Shown: positions 26,301 to 38,500 of the stretch, in pieces | How the letters are laid out: every line of letters starts with the position of its first letter | Position numbering within the stretch: the stretch's first letter is position 1 | Assembly (NCBI RefSeq): GCF_003073045.1 | Contig: NC_037595.1 | Location: 5,754,227 to 5,818,226 of the forward strand | Length of the DNA: 64,000 bases | Reading direction: 5' to 3' | Origin: Pomacea canaliculata | Taxonomy: Eukaryota > Mollusca > Gastropoda > Architaenioglossa > Ampullariidae | Translations under genes and position numbers: made by a program | The notes under the pieces: generated by a model | The model's input: the letters and a program-made list of their open reading frames with translations, nothing else | The model's database searches: none | What the model was told of the DNA's origin: nothing

Positions 26301-28064
26301 AGCAAAGACACACAATTTACAAGTCCTCACCAAGCTAGTCCTTGAAGCAGAATTAGCAAAGCTGTCCAGGAGCTCCCACTGTTTCTTCAGCACAGCTTGT
26401 TCAGATAGAAGTTCAGTCTCTTGGAGTTCCAATGCATCAAGTTCTTCCCTGAGCTCTTTTGATCTCTGGGACCTTTCAGCTTCATTCGGTGGCACATGCT
26501 TCGACTGAAATGACACTTCACTAATGGTAGCTGCTCCCTTACCCTCCACTCTGTAAGAGAACAGGAAAATATATAGAATGTATCAATATCACAGCAGTAG
26601 TCAACTGGTATTCCATCTTAATGAGAGGAAATACACCTTGAGAACATGGCTGGGAAGCAAGTGATTCCAACTGTTAGCTGGCATATTCGTACCCCATTCC
26701 CTGTCCCAGGCTTAAACAAAATAACTACCATACAGGTAAAGCCATAAAGTACATGAACTTTATGTTGAAAACAATTAAGGAGACCACATTAAGCATTTTC
26801 TTTACAAAACCCTTTATTGAAAATCATTTAAATGACGATAAGAACTAGAGGAAAATTTCTGACACAATTTTAATTATACATAAAAAAAGGGAAAATAACA
26901 CTAAGCATATAATAGAGAGAGACACACAAATATGTGTTATGGATGATTTCTTCCTATAACCATCACCAAGAATCCTCAATCTTTTTGCTCTTTCTCATGA
27001 TTTTAAATAAACGGAACATATTTTTTAACATATGGGACTATTAAGACCACTGCATTCACATAGTAAGATGATAACCAAAACATTGACATTTGCTCTTGTG
27101 AAATTTAATGTGCATATCACAAGGGTCAAAATTGTATAACTAAATTTATGAGATATTTCACAGAACTAATTATAGTCACCAACCTCTAATTACTGCTTAT
27201 ATCACCACATCAAACTTAGCAATTTATTTTGCTTCAACATTTTTTTAAAATTCTGTGAGCCATTAATATGCTGCAGTTATTCAATGAGGAAAGCTGTATT
27301 TGCCTAAAGTGCCAAGTGGCTAAAAGATGTCAACACAACTTTATTATTTAATGAGAAATTTAATTCAGATGTAGGTACACTGTCATCAAAACCCTATTGC
27401 CACGCACAGATTGTCTTTACAAATATTGGCGCTCATATTAGTTTGTATGTTCCATCACTCAGCATTCACCATAGGAGCAGTAATATGGTGTCGCCCACGA
27501 CCACCACTAACCCTACCCATGCATTAAGCCGCCCACCCACACAATTGAGCTGCGCACGGTGCCGGATAATGAGAATCGAGCGGGTTGTCACAAACTGTCC
27601 TTATAAAGTATTTTTTCAGGCGAAAACAACAAAAATTCACATGAAAAAGTATACTGTATCTGTCTTCGTTTACCCATTGCGCAAGTTAATATTGATCGGA
27701 ATAAAGGAAAAGAATTGAACATGATCGAAGAAGTGAGCACTTATATCCAGTTAGTATATTCGATTTGTTTAACATAAAATCAGGTAAAATTACAGGAGAC
27801 GAGAAACGTATAATAAACACATGATGTATATTTATGGATCATAAATATTAATATTTACCTGATGGAGTCTTGATCCACGTGCAGCGGGAGTTTACGGATG
27901 ACCACCTGATTTTGTCCAGCAACCAAGCTGGTTTCTACTCGCCGACATACCTCCGCCCTGTCAGCGTACACAGTTACTTTCTCCACTGGACAGTCTGGGG
28001 CTTCAAAAACATTTCCTTCATCCACGTCTTTCCCTTTACTTGATGAATCTGCTGAACTTGCCAT
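14390..28064 (-). CDS. DUF4140/DUF4139 protein, F37C4.5-like (9-10 exons, about 577 aa)
   Basis: Function unknown; the family is found in animals and many bacteria. Exons in reading order: 28064-27859, 26550-26331, 25297-25077, 24859-24730, 24418-24270, 23559-23421, 16994-16755, 15304-15071, 14584-14390 (stop TAG). Phases agree throughout, giving 1734 nt. The N-terminal part (about 24-90) has VTVYADRAEV and then SIRVEGKG, as in DUF4140. Residues about 92-210 are charged and likely coiled coil. DUF4139 follows with VSYVTSCASWTPSYDIR, ITYYGLIKQSTGEDW, IVRPATIPSDN and DPAIKVTYKPLKKYK. A proline-rich loop (PPPPP) lies near residue 330. The donor of exon 6 could also be at one of several nearby GT sites, all in phase 0 or 1. 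A further exon candidate, 18945-18783, is entered separately because it does not fit this phase. No signal peptide or membrane segment is seen. Confidence 0.87.
15568..16365 (+). mobile_element. RTE-like LINE remnant in a DUF4139 intron
   Basis: The plus strand begins at motif A of reverse transcriptase (LDLEKEFDS), then IHYGIPPKLINIIQGLYED. Later it gives pieces such as VIDWIM and NAFTYLGIF. It ends with KAAQNRVQWQGVVLALC, the usual end of this family. Several stops and frameshifts and an A run at 15960-15973 interrupt it. It lies in the intron between 15305 and 16754, antisense to the host gene. It appears to be a relative of the copy at 19488-20537 but more decayed. Confidence 0.8.
18783..18945 (-). 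other. Candidate extra exon of the DUF4139 gene, phase conflict
   Basis: The minus strand has a good acceptor (TTTACAG) before 18945 and a strong donor (GTGAGT) after 18783. The 163 bases are open for 54 codons in one frame (starting DYSVIRQSKRKYGYK, ending LPPPSVSKFVAS). That frame joins in phase 0 to the next exon, VGESVATTVYEI. It needs two bases carried from the exon before it, but every donor I can find in exon 6 is in phase 0 or 1. Joined in phase 0 it would meet a stop after eight codons. So it may be a cassette that ends translation early, or there is an unseen small exon between 18945 and 23421, or it is chance. Confidence 0.45.
19488..20537 (-). mobile_element. 5'-truncated RTE-like LINE with 13 bp target duplication
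   Basis: A single open frame of 324 codons, 20484-19510, holds the second half of a reverse transcriptase. It has TGVKHGCILSPFLFILAMDW, then ADVIALL where the family has FADDIALL, then DSFTYLGSKM, RRWRWIGHVLRQ and GRPKETWRR. It ends in LVEPLCTT. The FADD catalytic aspartates are altered, so it cannot be active. The first part of the protein is missing. The 13-base word ATATGCATATAAA flanks it at 19475-19487 and 20538-20550, which fixes the ends at 19488 and 20537. It lies in the large intron of the DUF4139 gene, in the same orientation as the gene. The open frame and clean flanks suggest a fairly recent insertion. Confidence 0.9.
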
Positions 28065-28371
28065 TTTCCCCGAGCGAATTCAAAATGTAACTTTCGTTGC
28101 GCAGTTTGAAGTTGATCAAAACAGTGCTTTCAACTTTGCTATCGCAGCCTCTGGAATACGTAAGAAACAGAGCCGCACCCTCAACTTATTAGGTCAACAA
28201 TATCCGGCTTCCGCGTGACACTGTGAGCCGTAGCCTGTTAGGTAAGTCAAGTGCTTGACACTTATCGTCTGCGACTTTCGTAATGACATCCGCATCAAAG
28301 GGAGATGATTTATTGACATGCAAGATTGCCTGATGATTCTTCCCCTTACAGATAAGAAGAGTGAGGGTGGC

Positions 28372-28632
28372 AAGGGGTCCCCGGTAGTGTAGCGGTTAAA
28401 GCACTTGTTTGTCATCACTGAAGAGAGAGAGGTCCTGGGTTCAGGACAGGGTTTGGGACACTGTATGCGATACCTGTTCGCAGGCTGACGGGTTTTCTCA
28501 AGGTACTCCGATTTTCTCCCCAGTCCCCCTCCCGGTGGAAGAGCTTTCTCGCTAACCAACCAACCAGACAGAAGGGGCGAAAACCTAGGGGAAAAGATAG
28601 CTTATGATAGTGACAAAAAAAAAAAAAAAAGT
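28372..28632 (+). mobile_element. tRNA-derived SINE, copy 1
   Basis: The head carries a box A match, TAGTGTAGCGG (28385-28395), and a box B-like GGTTCAGGA (28438-28446), at the spacing of a tRNA. A body of about 140 bases follows, with CTAACCAACCAACCAG near 28553-28568, and then an A run at 28615-28631. It shares head and body with the minus-strand copy at 38392-38600. It lies about 300 bases upstream of the DUF4139 start codon. Confidence 0.85.
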
Positions 28633-28639
28633 TTAAAGA

Positions 28640-29225
28640 ATGAAGATGTAGCCCATATGTGTGTAGTACAAACTGTCTGTACTGTGTTTTAATTTCTTTG
28701 CAAGCTCCTGCCCTATTTTTTCTGAACTTCTCTTCCTCAACATCCCAGCAAGAAAACTACGCTCTTCGTCTGATAACCGTACCCTAACTATTCCTGTTAT
28801 CAGAACTAAAACATGTGGTCACAGGAATTTTAGTTAATTTGCACAAAAATAATGGAACTCTCACCCTTTCTATATCCCCAACGTATCTACCACTGAAAAC
28901 GCACCTCTTCCTTCAGCATTACTTCTAACAACAGTCCATACAATGCTAGTCCTTTTTCACCCCCTCCTTTTTCCTCTTATTGCTATTTTCTCTAATTGTC
29001 TTCCTCTGCAATTCACGATATTCTCAGTTTTTGTTACTTGATTCCTCTTTGTGTTTTCTATATTTGTCTTTTGATAAACTGTTGTTTATCCTTCCGTCAT
29101 TCGTATGCTATCCATGTCTCATTCTTGTCTCAAGCCCTACGAACACGCTCCTCACGCATGTGTGTGTATGTATGAGATATATAGATCTTGTATTATTATT
29201 TATTATTATCGCACATTGTTTCCAA
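28640..29225 (+). mobile_element. CR1/L2-like LINE 3' portion, copy B
   Basis: The sequence aligns by eye with copy A (12262-13300) in reverse: GTACAAACTGTC, then CTCTTCGTCTGAT, then AATGGAACTCTC, and a TTATTATT end. No intact frame remains. It starts just after the poly-A of the SINE at 28372-28632, so the SINE and LINE pieces abut. Confidence 0.75.
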
Positions 29226-29810
29226 AACCAAAGTAAACAAAAATGCTCACTTCAAAGTTGTGTGAGTTAAAAATGTCAGTCTTCGATGGATTCCTCCCCC
29301 CCCCTTTTTTTTCCCCTAGAATGCAAGTAGCCTTTGATACTTTTGTTGTGCCAGTATAGTTTTGCTTATACAAATGTGTTTCATAAAGAGTAGATCAACT
29401 CAGCAACTTTAGAGGTGGGTATATAGATTTCTTCCCTACCCCTCAAATCCATATTTAAGACCCCATACAGTACTGACTTTGGATAAATTTCTTACTATCT
29501 ATGAAAGAGGAAAATCGTTTCCTTGAAAATGATGGTAAACATGCGATGAAAGAAGTTTAATCCCCATGACGTGAATGTAAAGAATAAATCAATGTTAAAA
29601 TCGGATGAAAACGAAATTGGTTTCTTTGCCTTTGACGGTGATGGGTTTACGGATGTATACAGTTTGATCTCTCTCTCTCTGACTCCCCCGTCCCTTCCCC
29701 TACTTTCTGTTTTATGTCTGCGTGGTCTGTCACTCGGTCGATCCTTCTTTAACTCTTCCTCCACACACACATGCAAGCCAATTCTTGAATATCTTTATGA
29801 ATGTCTGTTG

Positions 29811-29811
<1 letters not shown>

Positions 29812-29875
<64 letters not shown>
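29812..29875. repeat. AAT microsatellite, about 21 units
   Basis: A pure trinucleotide run of 64 bases. It sits exactly at the 3' end of the minus-strand LINE at 29876-31225, and such LINEs often end in a short tandem tail, so it probably grew from that tail. Confidence 0.95.
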
Positions 29876-31225
29876 GGATTTCTATTGACCATTTTCCCAA
29901 ACGAAGGCAAGCTCAATGCTCTTTAAGAGCAACAAGGGGCAGTAGGTAATGATGCCGTGTGACAGAGAAGGGTATCACAATCAGGTAAACACATATATGC
30001 ACATATGCACAATGAACATGAAGGAACGAATAGAGGAGAAAGTAACACTCAGGGTAAACTGATTACAGTTAGCATTTCCGAAAGAATTAAATTCAGACCT
30101 GAAAACAAGTAGCGTCCCACTGTACCGAGAGACAGAGGCAAGGCATTCCATATACTGGGACCAAAGAAAAAGAATGAACGACGGCTGCATCTGTCCACTC
30201 TGGTATGTGGGACAGTGAGAAAACCTGTTATGAGAAGAGCCAACTGACCTGCCTGACTAATAAGGCGACACAAGCTCAGACAGATAGATTGGGGTGGGCA
30301 ATGAACAACACAACAGCAAAGTATGGTGATCCTGAATTCGATGCCAGGCCGAACTGGCAGCCAGTGCAGATCATGCAGAAGTGGTGTGACATGATCGGTC
30401 TTCTGATTGCGGAATACAGTGCGAGCCGCATTGTTCTAAGCTCTCTGATGCTTGTCAAGCAGACGGTCGGGGAAATAAACGAACAGAGAGCTACAGTAGT
30501 CGAGCATGGACAATACAAAAGCTGATTGGTGACAGTAACAGAGATGTCTCATGCGGTAGATCCTATTTATTATTATTTTGTTGTTGTTGAACGGTTCATA
30601 AAATGGATTTGAAGACAGAGTTAACATAATTCTCGAAAGGCAATGATGTATTGAAAATGATTCCTAGGTTCCTGACAGATTGGGAAAGAGTAATGGTGGA
30701 TCCAGAAAGAGTGAGTGATGTTGACCGAGGTAAATGTTTAAACAAATGTTTGAAGGCTATCGGGATAACTTCATTGAGTTGTAATTTCTTCATTGAGTTG
30801 TAATTTGTTCTTCAACATCCAGAGTTTGTTTAGTGCTAGCAAACAGTGTGTGTAGTTGGCAAGCTGGGCCAGGAGTCAGGAGCTGTGTGTCGTCTGCATT
30901 CATGTGGTACTGCAAGCCAAAGTGGTGAATTACAGTACCAAATGGCTGGACATAGGCAGTAAACAATGGAATCACAAGAGCTAAGCACTGAGGCACTCCA
31001 TATTGACCAGCAACAGGTTTGGATGCGAAGCGGTAGACTAACAGACAGAATGGGTGCGAGCAGGCAGATAGGATTGTGCTGGAGAGGCAAAAGGTCGTAT
31101 GAAGCATCTGATGGTCCAGGTGTCAAAAGCAGCCAGTAGATCCAGCATAGACATGACTGATATGTTGCCATGATTATAAACAGATAAGTCGTTCGCCACC
31201 CGCATCAGAGCAGTCACAGCACGAA
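29876..31225 (-). mobile_element. CR1/L2-like LINE, reverse transcriptase to 3' end, copy C
   Basis: The minus strand gives GVPQCLALVIPLFTAYVQP and YHMNADDTQLL (the YADD box with N for A, both aspartates kept). It then gives SVRNLGIIFNTSLPFENYVN, SMLDYCSSLF, ITGFLTVPHTRVDRCSRRS and GPSIWNALPLSL. Motif order is right for a CR1/L2-type reverse transcriptase, but several frameshifts and stops separate the parts. The 5' end is missing beyond about 31225. It is inactive. Confidence 0.85.
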
Positions 31226-31990
31226 TGTGTACATGTTCGTGGTCGCACTCAAGACTATCTTGTCTAGCTGTTTGCCTGCTAGTCCATCCATCGGTCTGCT
31301 CGAGCTTACTAAATGTATTTATTTATTTAAAAAAAAAAAAACAAAAACGGAAGCCATGCATAGCTACACCAAGCTTTTTTGTCGTACGCAAGAATTTATG
31401 AGGACGCGAGTTCAGATGACTACATCAACAGCCAAAGAGGCTTCTAGGAAGTAATCTGTCCAGTAAGACAGAAACTTCAAGTACATAATCTACAGAAAGA
31501 AAATCTTTTTATTTTCTACAAAGAACACTATCACACGTTGAAAAAGAGCGAAACAGAATCAGGAAAATACCTGGTCCCAACAAAGACCTCTTGGTCACAG
31601 TGGGGAAAAACAAATGAAGTAAAGGTGGATATGTCAAGGTTAGCAGGACTTCCAGAAATAAAAGTCATAGAGGTGACAACCAAGGGAATAACCGCGTGAC
31701 AAGAAAAAAGAAAAAGCATCGGAAAGGGTAATGACCAGCCGTTGGGTGAAACCCAGAGAATGGCAAGTGGAACCGAAAAAGGTTATGAGACCTTGTGCAT
31801 CTCCGGCCAAACCAGGACTCTTGAATAATGATGATAATAATGACGAAAGGTCCTATTGAAGAAGAGAATTGGCAAAGATGGTGATAAAATATATATTTAT
31901 TCATTTGAATAACTGAACGGATGAATCTACGCTCGCGCGCGCGCTCACACACACACACACAATGTGTCATCGTTGTTAATAATAGTCGCA
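31226..31990. other. Intergenic DNA with an alternating CG/CA tract
   Basis: No gene recognised. A GCGCGCGCGC run followed by a CA run lies at about 31931-31962, a sequence type prone to left-handed DNA. An A run lies at 31328-31341. Confidence 0.5.
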
Positions 31991-32018
31991 CGTGCTAACA
32001 GGATGCTCTTTCTGAAGA

Positions 32019-32131
32019 TGACGTCATCTGATGAGGACAACAGTCTATTGCACATCGACCAACGATGACGTCAGTCTGTGACGTCTTGACCCCCAGCACA
32101 GCGCGCGATGTCACGTGCAGATCAACGTCAT
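32019..32131. promoter_or_regulatory. Cluster of CRE-like sites upstream of the GPCR gene
   Basis: Two perfect palindromes TGACGTCA lie at 32019-32026 and 32066-32073. TGACGTCT follows at 32079-32086 and a half site AACGTCATC near 32123-32131. A CACGTG box lies at 32112-32117. All are within 560 bases of the GPCR start codon, in DNA richer in GC than its surroundings. TGACGTCA is the binding site of CREB/ATF proteins, so control by cAMP is plausible; this is inference, and the transcription start is unknown. Confidence 0.5.
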
Positions 32132-32574
32132 CCCGAGCTCGTGGCCACCTGCAGGGGGCACTACTGTCGGTCGTGCGTCTTCTGACCAGCGCGTTGCTCG
32201 CTCTGCAGTGCGTGTGACAAGGAGGCGGAAGGCGGCCACCCGAAGCCGATTTCACCTTCGTGGAGGACTGTCTGTGTGGAGCTCACTGTCAGAAGTTTCA
32301 TCATCCAGAAACGCCTGATTCGTAGGCTTCAACCTTCTAAACTTTTGACGTATGTCTTTTTTTTTTCCTCTCTCTCTCTTTCTCTCTCAGTTTCTCTTCA
32401 AAATCAATCGATTTTCGTCCACTGTCTAAACATGCACACTCGCAGACGTATACATATACCCAAGCGAAAAACAAAATAAAAACACATAAAAGTCACTATT
32501 TCATCGGTAGTGCGCGCATTTAAATAAACAACCGTGTGTGCAGCCTACCCCGGTCTACCAATTTCGCAGAAGAA

Positions 32575-35500
32575 ATGGAGAAAGCGATGTGGACAGCCAT
32601 GGCGTTAAGCCTTTGTCTCGGGAATGCCACTGCTCCAGCTTGTGCCATGGACTCGAACCGTTCTGATGTAGCCCTCAGCCTCGATGTCACTCCCATTGGG
32701 CTATGGAGTGTTAGCCAGCACTGGCGGATCGTCACCATGACCCTCAGTTCTGTGGGAGTCTTGCTCAATGTGATGGCGCTGATCATCATCGTGGTTCACA
32801 GGCAGGTGACGTCATCGTATCGCGCCATGCTCTTCAGCCTGACGGCCATAGACTTTGGCCTCATCCTGACCACCTTCCTCCTGGCTGTTACATCCATATA
32901 CGAGGACACTATTGTCCAGGTAGGTGTCCAATAGAACAGAGTTTTAAATAATCACTTTTTACCTGTACATGCTTACTTTTTCAGAAACGAGAATTATTTG
33001 TTCATCCATCCGATGGACTTTGACTATTCTAGTCACGAGAAACAAATCCAGTATTGATGCAAAAACTTTCTTTCGCAAGATCAAGAGCTGGTTGCCTACA
33101 CCACGCAGGTTGATGTATAGACCAGGGATATTAATTAAAAAAGAATAAAAGGTCCCTAAACCAACACCTGTGATTGGTACGAAATAGATCGTCGTCAAAA
33201 CATTGTTAGCAAACTACAATCAACCTCAGCTGGTTTGAAATAATCAGACTTCTTTGTCGTGAATTTTCTAAGCAGAGCAAACGAAAATGCGGTGACTAAT
33301 GAAAACCTGAAATAATGCAGACGATGGGCGCCTCTGGTTTCAGAGAAGCATGATGCTTCGTCGGCATCGACATTGCCTTTCACTTTCAGATATCTTTATT
33401 CTAAAAAAATGTCAAAGTGCAATTGGTTTAGTTCGTGCTCCTAAAGTTTAGCCTGTGGGAGCTTTCAAAATCTTAAAAAGAAAGAACACTGTGAGATTTT
33501 CGTATGATTGTATTAAATAAATTACTGAGGAGTACTGTTTAATAGTAATATTGTCACAAATTTTTTTTATGTAAAAATGATTCATTTTCCTGTGCAGCAT
33601 GAATATCACAAAATGTATAATTTTTGCCGTCAGAGATGACCAAAAAAAAATAAAATAAATAAATAAAATAAAATAAATCCCTATAACAAGAGAGCTTCAT
33701 GCAAAATTAAATTCGTTTAAAAATTCGTTGATCCGTTCAAATACAATGTATCCATGCTTAATAATCAAAGAGACATGTAAAATATGTTGCACATTAATCG
33801 CAAATTTTTTTAAATTCCTTTCATTTATATTAAGACATATACATTTTTATTAGCTATCATTTTATTGCTTTACTGTAACTCTACGTTGGTCCCATTCTCA
33901 CACACATATATATATAGATATGTCGAGTTTGTATTTTTATTATTAAATACTTGTACCTAGGCACTTGCCCCTGACAACAAGGTCCGTATATAATTCGGAA
34001 GTATCTGGCAATAATTTTCTGCGCTGATCTTTCGTGCATCTAATTATGGAAAGGTCCATAACACACCGTATTTCCCACAGTAAACCCAATGGTCGAGTTT
34101 TCTCACTTTGTAGTTTTGTGTTGACTGCCTTGATTTCAACAAATATTTACACTGGCGCACAAGCTCATCGGTTGACCACATGCAAAATACACATGCAAGC
34201 CGGAGACCATAGGGATAGGCACATTCAGTTGAATAAAAACAAATAAAAATAAAATTAATCAATCAAACAGACATAATCAGAATTGCAAGCTTCAGCACGA
34301 GTTAGATGTTTCGTAAAACAGCTCGGGTTGTGGACACACAGTGCTAAATTAATAAACTGAGGAAAACAAAACAAAACACAAAAAAAGGAATAATGCAGTG
34401 AAGGAAAAAGAAGAAAAGGGGTGGCTGATCGAATAATTAGGCGGCAGTGGTATCGAAGGAGTAAGATCCGATTACCAACTTATGCCTGACTTATCCGATC
34501 TGTCATTCACCTATGCGCACCGAAAGAGTGCACGTTGCTCAGTTCATCATGCGATAAAATAATCATTCATCCCTCCCCTTTTCCCTCCCTCTTTCCCTTT
34601 TCTGGAGCTGTAGGTATGGTTCGGAGGTAGAGAAGCCGCCGGGGTAGCTGACGCCTAGCTACGGCCTCTTCTCTGTTAGCAAAAAATAATAACGATCATA
34701 ATAATAAAATTCACTTATATAGTGCCATGTCCCAGCCCTATGGACAAACTTATGGCGCTTTACTACAAATAATAATAGGAAGAAATTGGACTCCAAAAAG
34801 ACAGGAAAGGAAAAAGGATAAAGCGCGAAACGGAAAAAAGTGTGGTGCTGTTTGATTAACAACTGACCTAACACAGGACCCCATTATCAAACAAGAAATA
34901 AATACGAATTTCCCCATGTTCATAGAACCTTGTGGAAAAATCACGTAGAAAGAAAAGAAATGGAGGACCAGCTGTTCGTGAAGCCTGGTTTCACCACGGA
35001 TGTGTATAGGTAATAAAGTTCGTTCTTTCACTTTTTTAACAGTCCAAGACTTAGCTTAAATCAGCAGTTTATTATATCATCCAGGATGTCATTAAGAAGA
35101 AGAGACCGAGAACATCCATGACAAACCTTTTCTCATGTCAAACTGGCTGTAGATAGCTTTTGCTGCCCTAGGTCCATCTCGTTGTCGACGTACACAAAAC
35201 AGTTGACTGTGATGGTTCCGTCATGGCGAGAGAACAAAACTGAAGAGTGAGAAAAGCTGAAGTCGTATAAGCAAAACAAAACTTCACGGTCACGAAAAAC
35301 AGTCCAGCATTTCACAAAGATCACAGCAGGTCAAACCATAGACTCAAAAATAAAAATTAACTTAGAAAAAAAAATATCAAAGAGAAATCTAGAGATTGTC
35401 TTCTCAAGTCGGTAAAGTGAGGAGACATTACTCTCACCTCAAGACAATCTTTGCTGCATTTGAGTAAATGTCTGACACACCCAGGGTATCCTCTAGAAGT

Positions 35501-38500
35501 TTGTTTTATTCTCGTCTACGTATGTAGAGTTTACTGACATGTGTGCGTGTGCGTGTGTGTATGTGTGAGGGAAAGGATACAGAGAAAGACCAACAACTCT
35601 GTGACACGATCTCTTCTATCTATTATTACTATTATTTTCTTTTTGTGTATTTCACAGACTGGAGGCACGAAAACGTCGCAAATCATCAGCGGCGCGAATT
35701 TCTCAATGACGATCACGCAGCCAAACCCCAGTGTCAAAACCGCCTGCCTCATTCTAACCGCCATGTTCCACAGCTTCCTCATCAGCGCAGCGACCACCAC
35801 CCTGGCCACCTCTGTGGATCGGGCCGTGGCGGTGCACAGCCCCGTCCTGTACAGAGTGCTCAGCACCTCTAAGGTACCTATACATAGTTGTCACTTACAG
35901 AGCTAAATCTGTCCCTCCCTGCATCTCATCAAGCGCAATCTTACTGATGTACTTCAGTATTCATGACCGTGATGCCCTCATGACCTCGATCGAGGGTAGT
36001 GACAAAACAAACAAAAAACCTAAGAGTGATGGCATCAGCATGGTGCTCTTTTGTAGGTTAGGAGTGGCGCTAAGCTGGTAATGGTGATGGCGATGGCGAA
36101 CGAATGGAAGTAGTGAAACACGTGATCTATTATTTCTGTATTTTTCCTCTTTCCTGTAATTTATCAAAGTGATTGATGATTTCACAAGCCCGCGGAGACG
36201 ACCTTTACCAATAAAAATGTTACGTTTTTCGTTCTCGTCTTTTGCATCACACATTTAACATTTTACTGCAGCGTGGCGCAATTATATATTTGCTGAGCTG
36301 TTTGTGTGCAGCATTTGCGTGATGTATAACTGGTCTTCCAGAAAATATGATTATATATAGATAATTTATATAGTCGACCCGCCAAAGTAAGGGTATATGG
36401 AATGCGTCAGGAGTCAGTCAGATAGCCAAATCGTGAGATGAGCACCCGTCACGCTGCGACGACACCCGGCCCTTTGTCGAGACACAGGACGAAAGACTGA
36501 AGCTCGAGAGCCAACAGAGCGCGTCTGAGGCTGACCAGAACTACCGTTGCAGCTGTGAGTCTACGAGAGATAATGACTGCGACTGCAGAGACTGCAGCAC
36601 CCTGCAACGACAGGCTTGTGTCGAGGAAGAGAGACACAAGACCGCCAGCCCGGAGACAGAGGGTCGGGTGTCGTCACAGCGTGACGGGTTGACTCCCAAC
36701 AATCTACCTATCTGACTGACAAGCTGTGCACTGCATTTTATTTACACACTCATCCTCCATCTTGACACATAGATTAGCATTGCGCAAAAAGCAGGGGACA
36801 ACAGGGACTCACAGACAAGACTATCTGCACGTTGCCTTCGCGCCTATGTATTTTCTAAGCTAACCAGTGCTCGGACAATGTCAGACACACGGGGATTTTC
36901 ACAGAAATTTTACACAATTCTGCCTACCAGGGTTATTTTACAAGAGGGAAAACTATATATGTGTCCTATTTCTTGGAGGGCCATCTGTATATCATGCAAA
37001 GAGATACATACATCAGTAACAAGTACCATCAATCTCCTATAGTGATGCAGGTGGTACACGATTCTTTATCACTGTCAGGACCAACAAATAGCACAGGCGC
37101 AAAAAATTTGTTTCACGGGACTTTTTTAAAATTTCTTTTTTGTGACAATGCTTTTCTTTTTGCTTCTTTTGTAGAGCACGATGAGCTTAACCTTTGGCTG
37201 CGGTATCGCGCTATAAAGGCTTACTTATTCTACTTTTTCTTCTTCTTATTATTAACTGCAGATTTTCACACAACTGAACGGGAAGTAGCGTAGCATAATA
37301 GAGCCAATCAGAACGCACGAACCATTTCTAGCAACCTTCACAGCGACACTCAGCGTAGATGTTACAACTCTTCTTCGCTTCTGGTTTTAGCTTTAATCCA
37401 TGCGCTCGGCGATTGGTTCCACTGGTTAAATGAAATACTCGTATTAATAAAAGATTTCAGACGAAATAACCCCAACTGAACTGTTTTCTTTATAACGAGA
37501 AACAAGGTTGCGAGTGTAAGTGATAGTAGAGAAGTCGAAAGCCGAGCGGCTGCGGCCTCACACAGCAAAGACAAAATTACAACTCCTTTCCCTGCGGCCT
37601 CTTAAAAAAGTGAAATCGATGTACACTGATTTCGAACAGGTTAAAAGTGCTGATGTTTATTCTCTCTCTCTCTTCCCAAAGGTAATTTGCGAAACAAAAG
37701 ATGCTTTATGCTGGTCTGTCAGCCTCCAACAACATTTTAGGAAAATTTTGCGGTAACAAATTTAATCATGAAAGTGTTCGCACTCACACTTTTTTTTTCC
37801 TCAAATGCCCATCCCAACCCGTCCTTTAGTTTCCAGGAAGCCATATGGTCATGCGCACTAAGTAGCTTCCAGGAAGCCATATTGGTCATGCGCACTAAGT
37901 AGCTTCCAGGAAGCCATCTTTGTCATCTGCACGTGGTATGGGCGTCAGTTCGCACGCACCCAAGTCGGTCGTACTTCACATGCACACTTTCTTTGTTTTA
38001 CATCTGGCGATTTCTGTCCTTTAAAAACTGAATGCTACAAAATAAGAAGGAAATAAAGAAAAAGTTTTAACTGGGCACCTCGCTACCCGATATGCGGGAA
38101 GCCACATGCCCTTGTTACATAATATAGAGAGTGGATAGATAAAGACGAGACGATATCAGATGATAAATAACACAAGACAATAGTTCATAACATACAATAC
38201 TATTAATGCTACTACAACAATTAAACACAAAGGTCCGCTCCTAACCTAAAGCTAAAAGCCTGCTTCTACAATCCACGTGACTTACTTTAAGCAGCTAAGT
38301 CGTCCGTTCACTTCTCAACCCTCCTCAACGCACGTGACTGACGTTGCCACATCTGTCTCTGACGTATAAGGGTAAAAGCGAGAGAGAGAGCTACCTGGTT
38401 GGTTGATTTAGTAGAAAAGTGCTTGTACCTTGAGGTGATTTCTCACTATGGGGGAAGAGGGAGGAAACCGAAGTACCCGGACGCCCAGCCCTATGAACAG

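Noticed and set aside
28194-28559. 121-codon minus-strand frame
   Set aside because: It is antisense to the SINE at 28372-28632 and has no protein motif.
34630-34780. Imperfect hairpin (34632-34675) followed by an ATA-rich stretch, looking like a LINE tail on the minus strand
   Set aside because: The arms match only in part and no reverse transcriptase motif lies beyond the ATA stretch, so no element could be supported.
35543-35906. Long alternative plus-strand frames around GPCR exon 2
   Set aside because: They begin in a GT microsatellite in the intron; the true exon frame is fixed by phase-0 splice sites and helix 3 motifs.
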